This document shows positions 35,951 to 42,095 of a DNA stretch of 42,095 nucleotides, piece after piece. The notes beneath the pieces are model-generated. The model saw only the letters and a list, made by a program, of their open reading frames with translations. It ran no database searches and was not told the origin of the DNA. The position numbers and the translations under genes were made by a program. The stretch's first letter is position 1, and each line of letters opens with the position of its first letter. The DNA lies in NCBI GenBank assembly GCA_018648605.1, contig JABGQU010000008.1:1-42095 (forward strand). The letters are read 5' to 3'. This stretch comes from Anaerolineae bacterium. Lineage in GTDB: Bacteria; Chloroflexota; Anaerolineae; Anaerolineales; Villigracilaceae.

Positions 35951-36014
35951 AGTTCACCTCATAAAAAGCATACTATAAGCAATTTAGAAATACAATAAAA
36001 TTCTCTTCTCAACG

Positions 36015-36043
36015 CTGAAAGAATCCCCAACACCTGATACAAT
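36015..36043 (+). promoter_or_regulatory. Candidate sigma-70-type promoter with extended -10
   Basis: CTGAAA at 36015-36020 and TACAAT at 36038-36043 are separated by 17 bp; TG at 36035-36036 makes an extended -10. Transcription would begin about 25 nt before the ATG at 36075. It lies in the divergent gap after the only minus-strand gene. Confidence 0.45.
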
Positions 36044-36074
36044 AGCCAGCATCCAGACGACCCAAAGAGAGCCT

Positions 36075-36974
36075 ATGTCCACGATTAAAAAATTAAAAGC
36101 CCTCCTGCCTACCTCCCTGCGTAATAAACTGCGCATCTACGCCTACCGCGCCGAAACTGTTGCGCGCCGTCCGCGCTTTTCAGAAATAGATGCCCCCGAA
36201 AAAGGCTGGCCCAAATTGCTCGGAATTTCCTTCCCGAAAAGCGGCACGCATCTGCTTAACCAGATACTGCTCGGGTTTTCCGAATTTGCACCTTTTGCCC
36301 ATCATATTCCGATCTCGTTTGCATCTTATGATGGGGATACAGGGAAGAAGCGCCGCGTGGACGAAGCCCTCGCCTACCTGAATTCTCTCCGTCCATTAGA
36401 TGTGAGTGCCGCTCACCTTTTAGCGTGGTCGGAGGTCGTAGACAGGGTATGCAGCTCGGACTTTATCCCGTTTTTTATCTACCGCGACCCGCGCGATGTT
36501 GTTGTCTCGCACGTTTTTTATATTGCAGATATGTTGCCCGACCACCATCACCATAAATACTACGCAGAAGAGCTTCATAGTTTCGATGAGCGTCTGATGG
36601 TCAGCATTCTTGGTCTTCCTGATGCCGACGTGGAATTTCCCAATATCGCCGAACGCTTCGCACTCTATACCGATTGGCTAGACTGCCCCGATGTCTTGAA
36701 CCTTCACTTTGAAGATTTTATCCATAATCGCCGTGAGACTTTGGGCAAAGTTTTTGATCACGTTACTGAGCGTATTCCCAATTTACCCATCGAACGAGAA
36801 ACCGCGATAGATATTCTCGAAGAAAGCATTAACCCTGCCAATTCTCCAACTTTTCGCTCTGGAAAAACTGGCGAGTGGAAAAAATACTTCACCGAGGAAC
36901 ATAAACGCATTTTCAAAGATGTTGCGGGGGATTTGCTAGTTCGCCTTGGTTATGAAGAGAATAACGATTGGTAA
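36075..36974 (+). CDS. Sulfotransferase (PAPS-dependent, Sulfotransfer_1-like), paralogue of 32616
   Basis: The 299-residue protein has LLGISFPKSGTHLLNQILL (about 48-66), the 5'-phosphosulfate loop, and FIYRDPRDVVVSHVFY for the 3'-phosphate. It ends TFRSGKTGEWKKYFTEEHK and LGYEENNDW. The two halves of the RKGxxGxWK-type motif are better kept than in the gene at 32616. Both proteins share the same end and spacing, so they arose by duplication and may sulfate different positions. GAGAG lies just before the ATG. It probably begins a new transcript after the candidate promoter at 36015-36043. Confidence 0.9.
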   Translation: MSTIKKLKALLPTSLRNKLRIYAYRAETVARRPRFSEIDAPEKGWPKLLGISFPKSGTHLLNQILLGFSEFAPFAHHIPISFASYDGDTGKKRRVDEALAYLNSLRPLDVSAAHLLAWSEVVDRVCSSDFIPFFIYRDPRDVVVSHVFYIADMLPDHHHHKYYAEELHSFDERLMVSILGLPDADVEFPNIAERFALYTDWLDCPDVLNLHFEDFIHNRRETLGKVFDHVTERIPNLPIERETAIDILEESINPANSPTFRSGKTGEWKKYFTEEHKRIFKDVAGDLLVRLGYEENNDW

Positions 36975-37030
36975 TTTCAATTTCATAGAGGGAAGTGCTC
37001 TCTATAAATTTATCCGACTAGGAGAAAATA

Positions 37031-37234
37031 ATGTTTTTACTTACAGCAGCCCTTAACACTATTCTTGGTAGTGAGTCTGCTTATCTTGACCCTGGTTCTG
37101 GCTCTATCCTTATTCAACTTTTATTAGCTGCGATTTTAGGATTAGGCGTTATGTTCCGCTCGCAGTTGGCAAGGATCAAAAATCTCTTCGGTGGTAAGGA
37201 TAGGGTTGACGACGATCAAGATGACGAAGAATAG
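37031..37234 (+). CDS. Tiny membrane protein of the YLDPGSGS type
   Basis: The 67-residue protein has an N-terminal hydrophobic stretch, the conserved AYLDPGSGSILIQLLLAA segment running into a second helix (to about residue 43), and a basic then acidic tail (RIKNLFGGK, DDDQDDEE). I know this short YLDPGSGS type as a widespread family of unknown role, often near cell-surface polysaccharide genes. AGGAG (37020-37024) lies 6 nt before the ATG. It overlaps the following gene by 14 nt, so the two are coupled. Function not assigned. Confidence 0.75.
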   Translation: MFLLTAALNTILGSESAYLDPGSGSILIQLLLAAILGLGVMFRSQLARIKNLFGGKDRVDDDQDDEE

Positions 37235-38609
37235 CCAACGTTTAGCTTCATCGTTTCGAGACCCGAGCGGTTTTCTTTTTCGCGAAGACGGGGTTTTATA
37301 TAGACAGGTAAATCAGTCCTACGCGGCGGATTACGATCTGTTAATGGAATCCGGTTTATATGAGAATCTGACGAAAAGCGGATTGCTGATTCCGCATAGT
37401 GAAGTGGAGCAGACTCCGCTTGAGCCGGGTATTGCGTATAAGGTTATTGAACCAGCCTTGGTCACGTTCGTCTCGTATCCCTATGAGTGGTCATTTGGAT
37501 TGCTAAAAGAGGCTACCTTGGCGACTTTATCTATCCAAAAAAGAGCTTTGAAGAGAGGCATGACGCTTAAAGATGCAAGTGCCTACAATATTCAATTTGT
37601 AGATGGGAAAGCAGCATTGATCGATACGCTTTCTTTTGAAGCCTACGAAGAGGGTAAGCCTTGGGATGCGTATCGACAGTTTTGCCAGCACTTTTTAGCG
37701 CCTTTGGCTTTAATGACGCATGTAGATGTTCGACTGAATCAATTGTTAAGGAATTATATTGACGGTATCCCACTTGATTTAGCAGCTAAATTATTGCCGA
37801 CACACACACGCTTTAATTTTGGGCTTTTGTCTCATCTGCATTTGCATGCAAAAATGCAAACGCAGCATGCGGATAAGGCACCCAAAGAGATCGCAGTAAA
37901 AGGTGGAATGCGTAAAGAGGCGTTGGTTGGGTTAATTGATAGTCTTCGTAACGTCGTTCGAAAATTGACTTGGGAGCCGGGTGGCACAGAGTGGGGCGAT
38001 TATTATGAGATCACAAATTATACGGATGTGGCGGCAGAGCATAAGAAAGAGATCATCGCAAAATGGCTTGAAGATGTAGAGCCAAAGACAGTTTGGGATT
38101 TAGGCGCGAATGATGGCACATTTAGTCGCTTGGCAAGTGAACAGGATATTTTTACACTCGCCTTTGATATTGACCCAACCGCTGTAGAGAAAAATTACCG
38201 CCAAATCAAGAATGTGAAAGAGAAAAATATTGTGCCTTTGGTTTTGGATTTAACAAATCCTAGCCCTGCGATCGGTTGGCATAATCAGGAGCGGGATTCT
38301 CTTATGGAGCGCGCACCTGCAGAGATGGTTTTTGCGCTGGCGTTAATCCATCATTTGGCGATCTCGAATAACCTGCCTTTAGGTGATATAGCACGTTTCT
38401 TTACTGATGCAGGGAAGTGGCTGGTAATCGAATTTGTGCCCAAATCCGACTCGCAGGTGCAAAAATTGCTACAAAGCCGCAAGGATATTTTCGATCGTTA
38501 TACGCTCAAAGATTTTGAAACTAGCTTCGGGGAATATTTCACTATTTATGAGAAAGTCTCTATCGCAGAATCGGAGCGTTTTCTGTTCTTAATGGAGCGG
38601 AAAGCGTAG
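37221..38609 (+). CDS. Protein with kinase-like N-terminus fused to a SAM methyltransferase (NoeA-like)
   Basis: The 462-residue protein has two parts. The N-terminal part has LKDASAYNIQF (D118, N123) and ALIDTLSFE (D135), a pattern like the catalytic and metal-binding loops of protein- and small-molecule-kinase folds. The C-terminal part has VWDLGANDGTFSRL (291-304) and FDIDPTAVEKNY, a class I methyltransferase SAM site, with ALALIHHLAI further on. This build resembles nodulation protein NoeA-type proteins, which are poorly understood. It is coupled to the YLDPGSGS gene by a 14-nt overlap. Whether the kinase-like part is active is unclear. Confidence 0.72.
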   Translation: MTKNSQRLASSFRDPSGFLFREDGVLYRQVNQSYAADYDLLMESGLYENLTKSGLLIPHSEVEQTPLEPGIAYKVIEPALVTFVSYPYEWSFGLLKEATLATLSIQKRALKRGMTLKDASAYNIQFVDGKAALIDTLSFEAYEEGKPWDAYRQFCQHFLAPLALMTHVDVRLNQLLRNYIDGIPLDLAAKLLPTHTRFNFGLLSHLHLHAKMQTQHADKAPKEIAVKGGMRKEALVGLIDSLRNVVRKLTWEPGGTEWGDYYEITNYTDVAAEHKKEIIAKWLEDVEPKTVWDLGANDGTFSRLASEQDIFTLAFDIDPTAVEKNYRQIKNVKEKNIVPLVLDLTNPSPAIGWHNQERDSLMERAPAEMVFALALIHHLAISNNLPLGDIARFFTDAGKWLVIEFVPKSDSQVQKLLQSRKDIFDRYTLKDFETSFGEYFTIYEKVSIAESERFLFLMERKA

Positions 38610-38615
38610 GTTTCT

Positions 38616-39548
38616 TTGAAGTGTTCTGTCGTTGTACGTGCCTATAATGAAGCCAAAGACATTGGCCGTCTACTGGAGGGAATTAAACAGCAAAATCTCG
38701 CTGTAGAAATCATCCTTGTTGATTCCGGCTCTACAGACGAGACAGTCTCCATTGCTGAAAGCTATGGAGCAAAGATCGTTCACATCACGCCCGAAGACTT
38801 CACTTTTGGACGTTCGCTAAATTATGGTGTAGGTGCTGCGAGCGGTGAATTCATTGTTAATGTAAGCGCACATTGTTATCCCGTTTACCCCGATTGGTTG
38901 GCGCAGTTGCTCAAACCCTTCGCGGACGAAAATCTCGCTGTCAGCTATGGGAAGCAGCGCGGCGGGGCGACCAACTGGTATTCCGAGCATCAATTCTTCA
39001 AGCAATATTTTCCCGACATCTCTCAACCCCGTCAGGGACATCCCTACTCACACAATGCTAATGCCGCTATCCGCCGTTCGCTTTGGGAGCAGCATCCCTA
39101 CAACGAACAGTTGACCGGTCTCGAAGATCTGGCGTGGAGCAGTTGGGCGATGGAACAAGGTTACGGTATTGCCTACACCGCCGAAGCGGAGATCATTCAT
39201 CTTCACGACGAAAAGCCTGCCCAGGTTCATAACCGCTATAGACGTGAAGCGATTGCAATGAAGCAGATATTACCTGCCAGCACCTTTTCTCTCTGGAATT
39301 TTCTTCGCTTGTGGTTGAGCAGTACCTACGCTGATCTTCTACAAGCCAAACGTGAAAAGGTTTTAAATGAGCATTGGCGGAGCATTCTTTGGTTTCGTTT
39401 TTTGCAGTATTGGGGAACTTATCAGGGCTATAATTATTCAGGCAAGATCGATGCCCAGCTCCATCAGGGGTTTTATTATCCACCGGGTATTCTCTCTGAG
39501 AAAACACCTGCGCCGCGTTCTATTGAGCCTATAAATTATGATGACTAA
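38616..39548 (+). CDS. Glycosyltransferase family 2, TTG start
   Basis: The 310-residue protein has KCSVVVRAYNEAKDIGRLL, VDSGSTDETVSIAESYGA and FGRSLNYGVGAASGEF at the donor site, and HNANAAIRRSLWEQ followed by LTGLEDLAWS for the acceptor-base region. All are typical of GT2 enzymes. The metal site is less standard (VSAHCYP in place of DxD). The only in-frame start after the preceding stop is TTG 38616, since the previous stop lies in the same frame nine bases upstream. The end overlaps the ACT-domain gene by 11 nt. Donor unknown. Confidence 0.85.
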   Translation: MKCSVVVRAYNEAKDIGRLLEGIKQQNLAVEIILVDSGSTDETVSIAESYGAKIVHITPEDFTFGRSLNYGVGAASGEFIVNVSAHCYPVYPDWLAQLLKPFADENLAVSYGKQRGGATNWYSEHQFFKQYFPDISQPRQGHPYSHNANAAIRRSLWEQHPYNEQLTGLEDLAWSSWAMEQGYGIAYTAEAEIIHLHDEKPAQVHNRYRREAIAMKQILPASTFSLWNFLRLWLSSTYADLLQAKREKVLNEHWRSILWFRFLQYWGTYQGYNYSGKIDAQLHQGFYYPPGILSEKTPAPRSIEPINYDD

Positions 39549-39924
39549 CCTAAAACTAGCTGTACTTGATGGCGAATACACCGTTCACCGCCTTTCGCCT
39601 GAAAGTGAAATTTCCGCCGATGCGCTGACCGGGAACTTTCTCTCTATCACCCACACGGAAGATGAACTCTCTATAGTCTGTGATGCACGACTCGCGATAG
39701 ACAGCGACAAAAGTGAAACAGGCTGGGCGTGCATCAAGGTGTTGGGACCGCTCGATTTTGGCTTGACGGGCATTCTCGCAAAAATCGCATCCGTTTTGGC
39801 GCAGGCAGAGATCAGCATCTTTGCCATCTCGACCTATGATACGGACTATATTTTAGTGAAGAAAGATAAACTCTCTGCTGCACAAGAATCTTTGACGCAA
39901 GCAGGATATGTTTTTGAGAACTAG
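39538..39924 (+). CDS. ACT-domain protein (CASTOR-like)
   Basis: The 128-residue protein has an N-terminal half with KLAVLDGEYTVHRLSP and a C-terminal ACT domain with GPLDFGLTGILAKIASVLAQ, then ISIFAISTYDTDYILVKK. This matches the two-ACT small-molecule sensors related to CASTOR. Such proteins usually bind amino acids or similar ligands and regulate enzymes. Its place between a glycosyltransferase and a cytidylyltransferase, overlapping the first by 11 nt and ending 3 bp before the second, suggests a regulatory link, though no partner is shown. ATG 39538 and 39541 are equivalent. Confidence 0.8.
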   Translation: MMTNLKLAVLDGEYTVHRLSPESEISADALTGNFLSITHTEDELSIVCDARLAIDSDKSETGWACIKVLGPLDFGLTGILAKIASVLAQAEISIFAISTYDTDYILVKKDKLSAAQESLTQAGYVFEN

Positions 39925-39927
39925 CCT

Positions 39928-40587
39928 ATGAAAATCGCTGCCCTTGTCCCCATGCGGCATCACTCTCAGCGTGTGCCTGGCAAGAATTATCGCGAACTCG
40001 CTGGAAAGCCGCTTTTCCATCACATCATCGAGACTTTGCAAGCTGTTCCCGAAATTGATGTGATCGTTGTGAACACTGATTCAGAGCCAGTCATGGCTGG
40101 CTTGCGGGAGCATTTCCCTGATGTGGTCATCATCAACCGCCCCGAGCATCTACGCGAAGATGACCGCCCGATGAACGACATTCTGCTTTATGATACGGAG
40201 CAAGTCGAAGCGGATTTTTATTTGCAAACCCACAGCACAAATCCGCTATTGCGATCGGAAACGGTATCTGCCGGGATTCAGGCGTTTCTCGAAGTGTACC
40301 CTGCGCGGGACTCACTTTTTTCGGTAACACGGTGGCAAACCAGACTGTACGATCGTCACGGCGCAGCCATCAACCATGATCCGAAAGAGTTAATACAAAC
40401 GCAGGACTTGCCGCCCGTCTACGAGGAGAATTCCTGCATCTATCTTTTCAGCCGTGAAAATTTAATCAAATTCAATCATCGGGTGGGAGAAAATCCGCTC
40501 ATGTTTGAGATCCCCGCTCTCGAAGCGGTGGATATTGATGAAGAATCTGATTTTCAGATCGCAGATATTTTGATGAGGCAAAGATAA
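39928..40587 (+). CDS. CMP-sugar synthetase-like cytidylyltransferase (NeuA/KdsB-like)
   Basis: The 219-residue protein has AALVPMRHHSQRVPGKNYRE at the start, the nucleotide-binding loop of acylneuraminate cytidylyltransferases, with HHSQ where NeuA has ARGGS. It keeps YLQTHSTNPLL and VYEENSCIYLF, the sugar-binding stretches. It activates a sugar acid with CTP, but specificity is not shown. It is the third cytidylyltransferase of the window, after 19694 (SpsF-type) and 30371 (fused). It follows the ACT gene by 3 bp and precedes the membrane phosphatase-like gene by 5 bp. Confidence 0.83.
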   Translation: MKIAALVPMRHHSQRVPGKNYRELAGKPLFHHIIETLQAVPEIDVIVVNTDSEPVMAGLREHFPDVVIINRPEHLREDDRPMNDILLYDTEQVEADFYLQTHSTNPLLRSETVSAGIQAFLEVYPARDSLFSVTRWQTRLYDRHGAAINHDPKELIQTQDLPPVYEENSCIYLFSRENLIKFNHRVGENPLMFEIPALEAVDIDEESDFQIADILMRQR

Positions 40588-40592
40588 AGGCA

Positions 40593-42095
40593 ATGAAGTT
40601 GAATAAGTTCTTTAAATTCCCTTGGTATGTTTTTTTTCTGGTTCTTTATGCGATACTTAGTCTATTAACACAGAACCTTGGGCAAGTAGATAGCAGTGTA
40701 GTTTTTCGTTCTTTATTAGTTAGCCTGGCACCTACGTATGTAGCTATGTTGCTCGTAAATATTTCCATTCGAGATATTCAGCAAGCTGGACTTATTGTTG
40801 CATTTTTGGCAGTTTTGTTTTTTTCTTATGGGCATGTTTATCTGGCGATAAAAAATCTTCAATTAGGCGAAATTCTGGTTGGACGACACCGTTTTTTAAT
40901 ATTCGTTTGGTTGCTCTTTGCCGTTGTTGGCGTTTGGGGGATTTTAAAAAAACAGCAATCTGAAACTCTAACGGGAAATCTGAATTTCATTCTTTTTATT
41001 CTTTTGCTCTTTCCCTTAATACAAATCACTTTGTACGAACTGAAAAATGTAGATAGTCAATCTTTTGAAAACATCCAAAGAGGCGAACCAATTTCAGAAG
41101 ATCTACCAGACGTTTATTATATTATTTTAGATGCTTACGGGCGTTCTGATGTGTTGAAAGAGAATATAGGGTACGACAATACATCTTTTTTAAACGATCT
41201 GGAAGAGTTGGGGTTTTATGTAGCGAATTGCAGCCAAGGGAATTATTCAAACACTGAAATTTCTCTTGCATCATCGTTGAATTTTAATTATCTCAACCAG
41301 TTGAGCGAAGAGCTAACCGCTGAAACCACCGACCGTTCTTTGGTTTGGGGATTTGTGAAGCATAATGCTGTTCTTGGTAAATTCATCAGTTTTGGATATA
41401 CCATACATGCTTTTCAGACCGAATTCAGTATTAGTGATGTTGAACCGGTTGATTTTCTTTATGTAGCCCCGCAAAGAGGCTTTAATGATTTTGAAGGGCT
41501 TCTCATTCAAACAACAGCTGCTATTCTTTTGGAAGATGCAGGTTTATTTAATAAATTTCACTTCACAGCAGATGATGCCAAATATCATCGCACTCTATAT
41601 ACGCTAGACAGGTTAAAAGAAATACCACAATCGCCTGGGCCAAATTTTGTCTTTGCTCATATCCTTCTCCCGCATCAACGTTTTGTTTTTGGCCCAGATG
41701 GCGAAATGGAGCTTGTTCAAAAATTCAGCAGTAATAAGGCTGAATATTATTCAACCGAAAGCTATATTCGTGGTTATAAGAATCAGGCTATCTATATCAG
41801 CAATACCATAACAGAGATCGCCAAAGAGATTATTGAAAGTTCCCCAACGCCACCCGTTATCATCATTCAAGGCGATCATGGCCCGAGCCATTTTTCAGAA
41901 GCTGATCGTTTAGGCATTTTAAATGCTTATTACTTCCCGGAAAAGCAAGTAGAGCTTTACCCAACCATTACACCTGTAAACACTTTTCGCTTATTATTTA
42001 ATACCTATTTTAATGAGGATAATCCCCTTCTGGATGATATAAGTGTAGTGGACCCCAAAAGTTGGACAGGTGGTATAGTGGATACCGCCGTCTAA
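40593..42095 (+). CDS. Membrane-anchored alkaline phosphatase-superfamily protein (LTA synthase/sulfatase-like)
   Basis: The 500-residue protein has five hydrophobic helices in residues 10-150 and an extracytoplasmic domain from about 170. YYIILDAYGRSD (D180) and a Ser/Thr-rich YSNTEISLASSLN (T221 a nucleophile candidate) mark the metal/nucleophile site; IIIQGDHGPSHF (about 425-436) gives the second metal site. This fits the LtaS/phosphoethanolamine-transferase/sulfatase clan. The usual Cys/Ser-x-P-x-R sulfatase motif is missing, so a phospho-transfer role is more likely. It ends at 42095, the window's last base, with a complete stop. It may add a phosphate-containing group to the exported glycan (inference). 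Confidence 0.72.
   Translation: MKLNKFFKFPWYVFFLVLYAILSLLTQNLGQVDSSVVFRSLLVSLAPTYVAMLLVNISIRDIQQAGLIVAFLAVLFFSYGHVYLAIKNLQLGEILVGRHRFLIFVWLLFAVVGVWGILKKQQSETLTGNLNFILFILLLFPLIQITLYELKNVDSQSFENIQRGEPISEDLPDVYYIILDAYGRSDVLKENIGYDNTSFLNDLEELGFYVANCSQGNYSNTEISLASSLNFNYLNQLSEELTAETTDRSLVWGFVKHNAVLGKFISFGYTIHAFQTEFSISDVEPVDFLYVAPQRGFNDFEGLLIQTTAAILLEDAGLFNKFHFTADDAKYHRTLYTLDRLKEIPQSPGPNFVFAHILLPHQRFVFGPDGEMELVQKFSSNKAEYYSTESYIRGYKNQAIYISNTITEIAKEIIESSPTPPVIIIQGDHGPSHFSEADRLGILNAYYFPEKQVELYPTITPVNTFRLLFNTYFNEDNPLLDDISVVDPKSWTGGIVDTAV

Noticed and set aside
40593-42095. Glycan sulfatase that would reverse the sulfation
   Set aside because: The Cys/Ser-x-Pro-x-Arg activation motif needed for sulfatases is missing and the membrane-helix layout is that of phospho-group transferases.

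Overview
This window is one long accessory locus for making, decorating and exporting a surface polysaccharide. Nearly every gene lies on the + strand; the one exception I support is a 76-residue protein at 35720-35950 (-). The genes are mostly intact, of ordinary family length, and packed with short gaps, 1-14 nt overlaps or palindromic repeats between them. GC looks mid-range and Shine-Dalgarno motifs are present before only some genes. That, together with the many families of short palindromic intergenic repeats, would fit an environmental Chloroflexota (Anaerolineae-like) genome. This is an inference from style and protein flavour; no rRNA or marker gene is present to prove the taxon.

Layout. 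1-6438: a 5'-truncated nucleotide-sugar epimerase, a GDP-L-fucose-synthase-like SDR, a Wzm/Wzt-type ABC polysaccharide exporter with a C-terminal glycan-recognition domain, and a KpsS/capsule-synthesis-like protein. 6594-10113: a phosphatidylcholine-synthase-like CDP-alcohol phosphatidyltransferase tightly coupled to two methyltransferases, then a lipoprotein. 10327-14813: a PseB-type UDP-GlcNAc 4,6-dehydratase, an RmlD-like reductase, a nonulosonate synthase with SAF domain, and a GT4 glycosyltransferase. 14833-19653: a polytopic membrane protein, a LapA-like protein, an AAC(3)-family N-acetyltransferase, a DUF4910 aminopeptidase-like protein and a Yip1-like membrane protein. 19694-22589: an SpsF-type cytidylyltransferase and two glycosyltransferases. 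22749-27727: two sulfotransferases, a Gfo/Idh/MocA oxidoreductase and a fused ATP sulfurylase-APS kinase. 27822-32568: a GT-C-like glycosyltransferase, a PtmA-like SDR, a fused CMP-sialate synthetase-HAD phosphatase and a second, NANS-like nonulosonate synthase. 32616-36974: two paralogous sulfotransferases flanking a second KpsS-like protein, a membrane protein and the minus-strand gene. 37031-42095: a tiny YLDPGSGS membrane protein, a kinase-like/methyltransferase fusion, a GT2, an ACT-domain protein, a third cytidylyltransferase and an alkaline-phosphatase-superfamily membrane enzyme.

How it fits together (inference). The locus can activate sulfate to PAPS and has four sulfotransferases to use it. 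It has two differently built nonulosonate synthases and three cytidylyltransferases for CMP-activated sugars, several glycosyltransferases, and an ABC exporter whose ATPase carries its own recognition domain. The simplest reading is a sulfated glycan that contains sialic-acid-like sugars. No aminotransferase or UDP-sugar hydrolase/2-epimerase is seen, so the nonulosonate pathways are incomplete within the window.

The most unusual feature is the repeat content. At least eight families of short inverted-repeat elements (called A-H here) sit between genes. Family A has a conserved built-in asymmetry and occurs in both orientations. Family C twice provides the stop codon of a gene. Families D and H also lie in frame inside a glycosyltransferase gene and a cytidylyltransferase gene, adding residues to the proteins.
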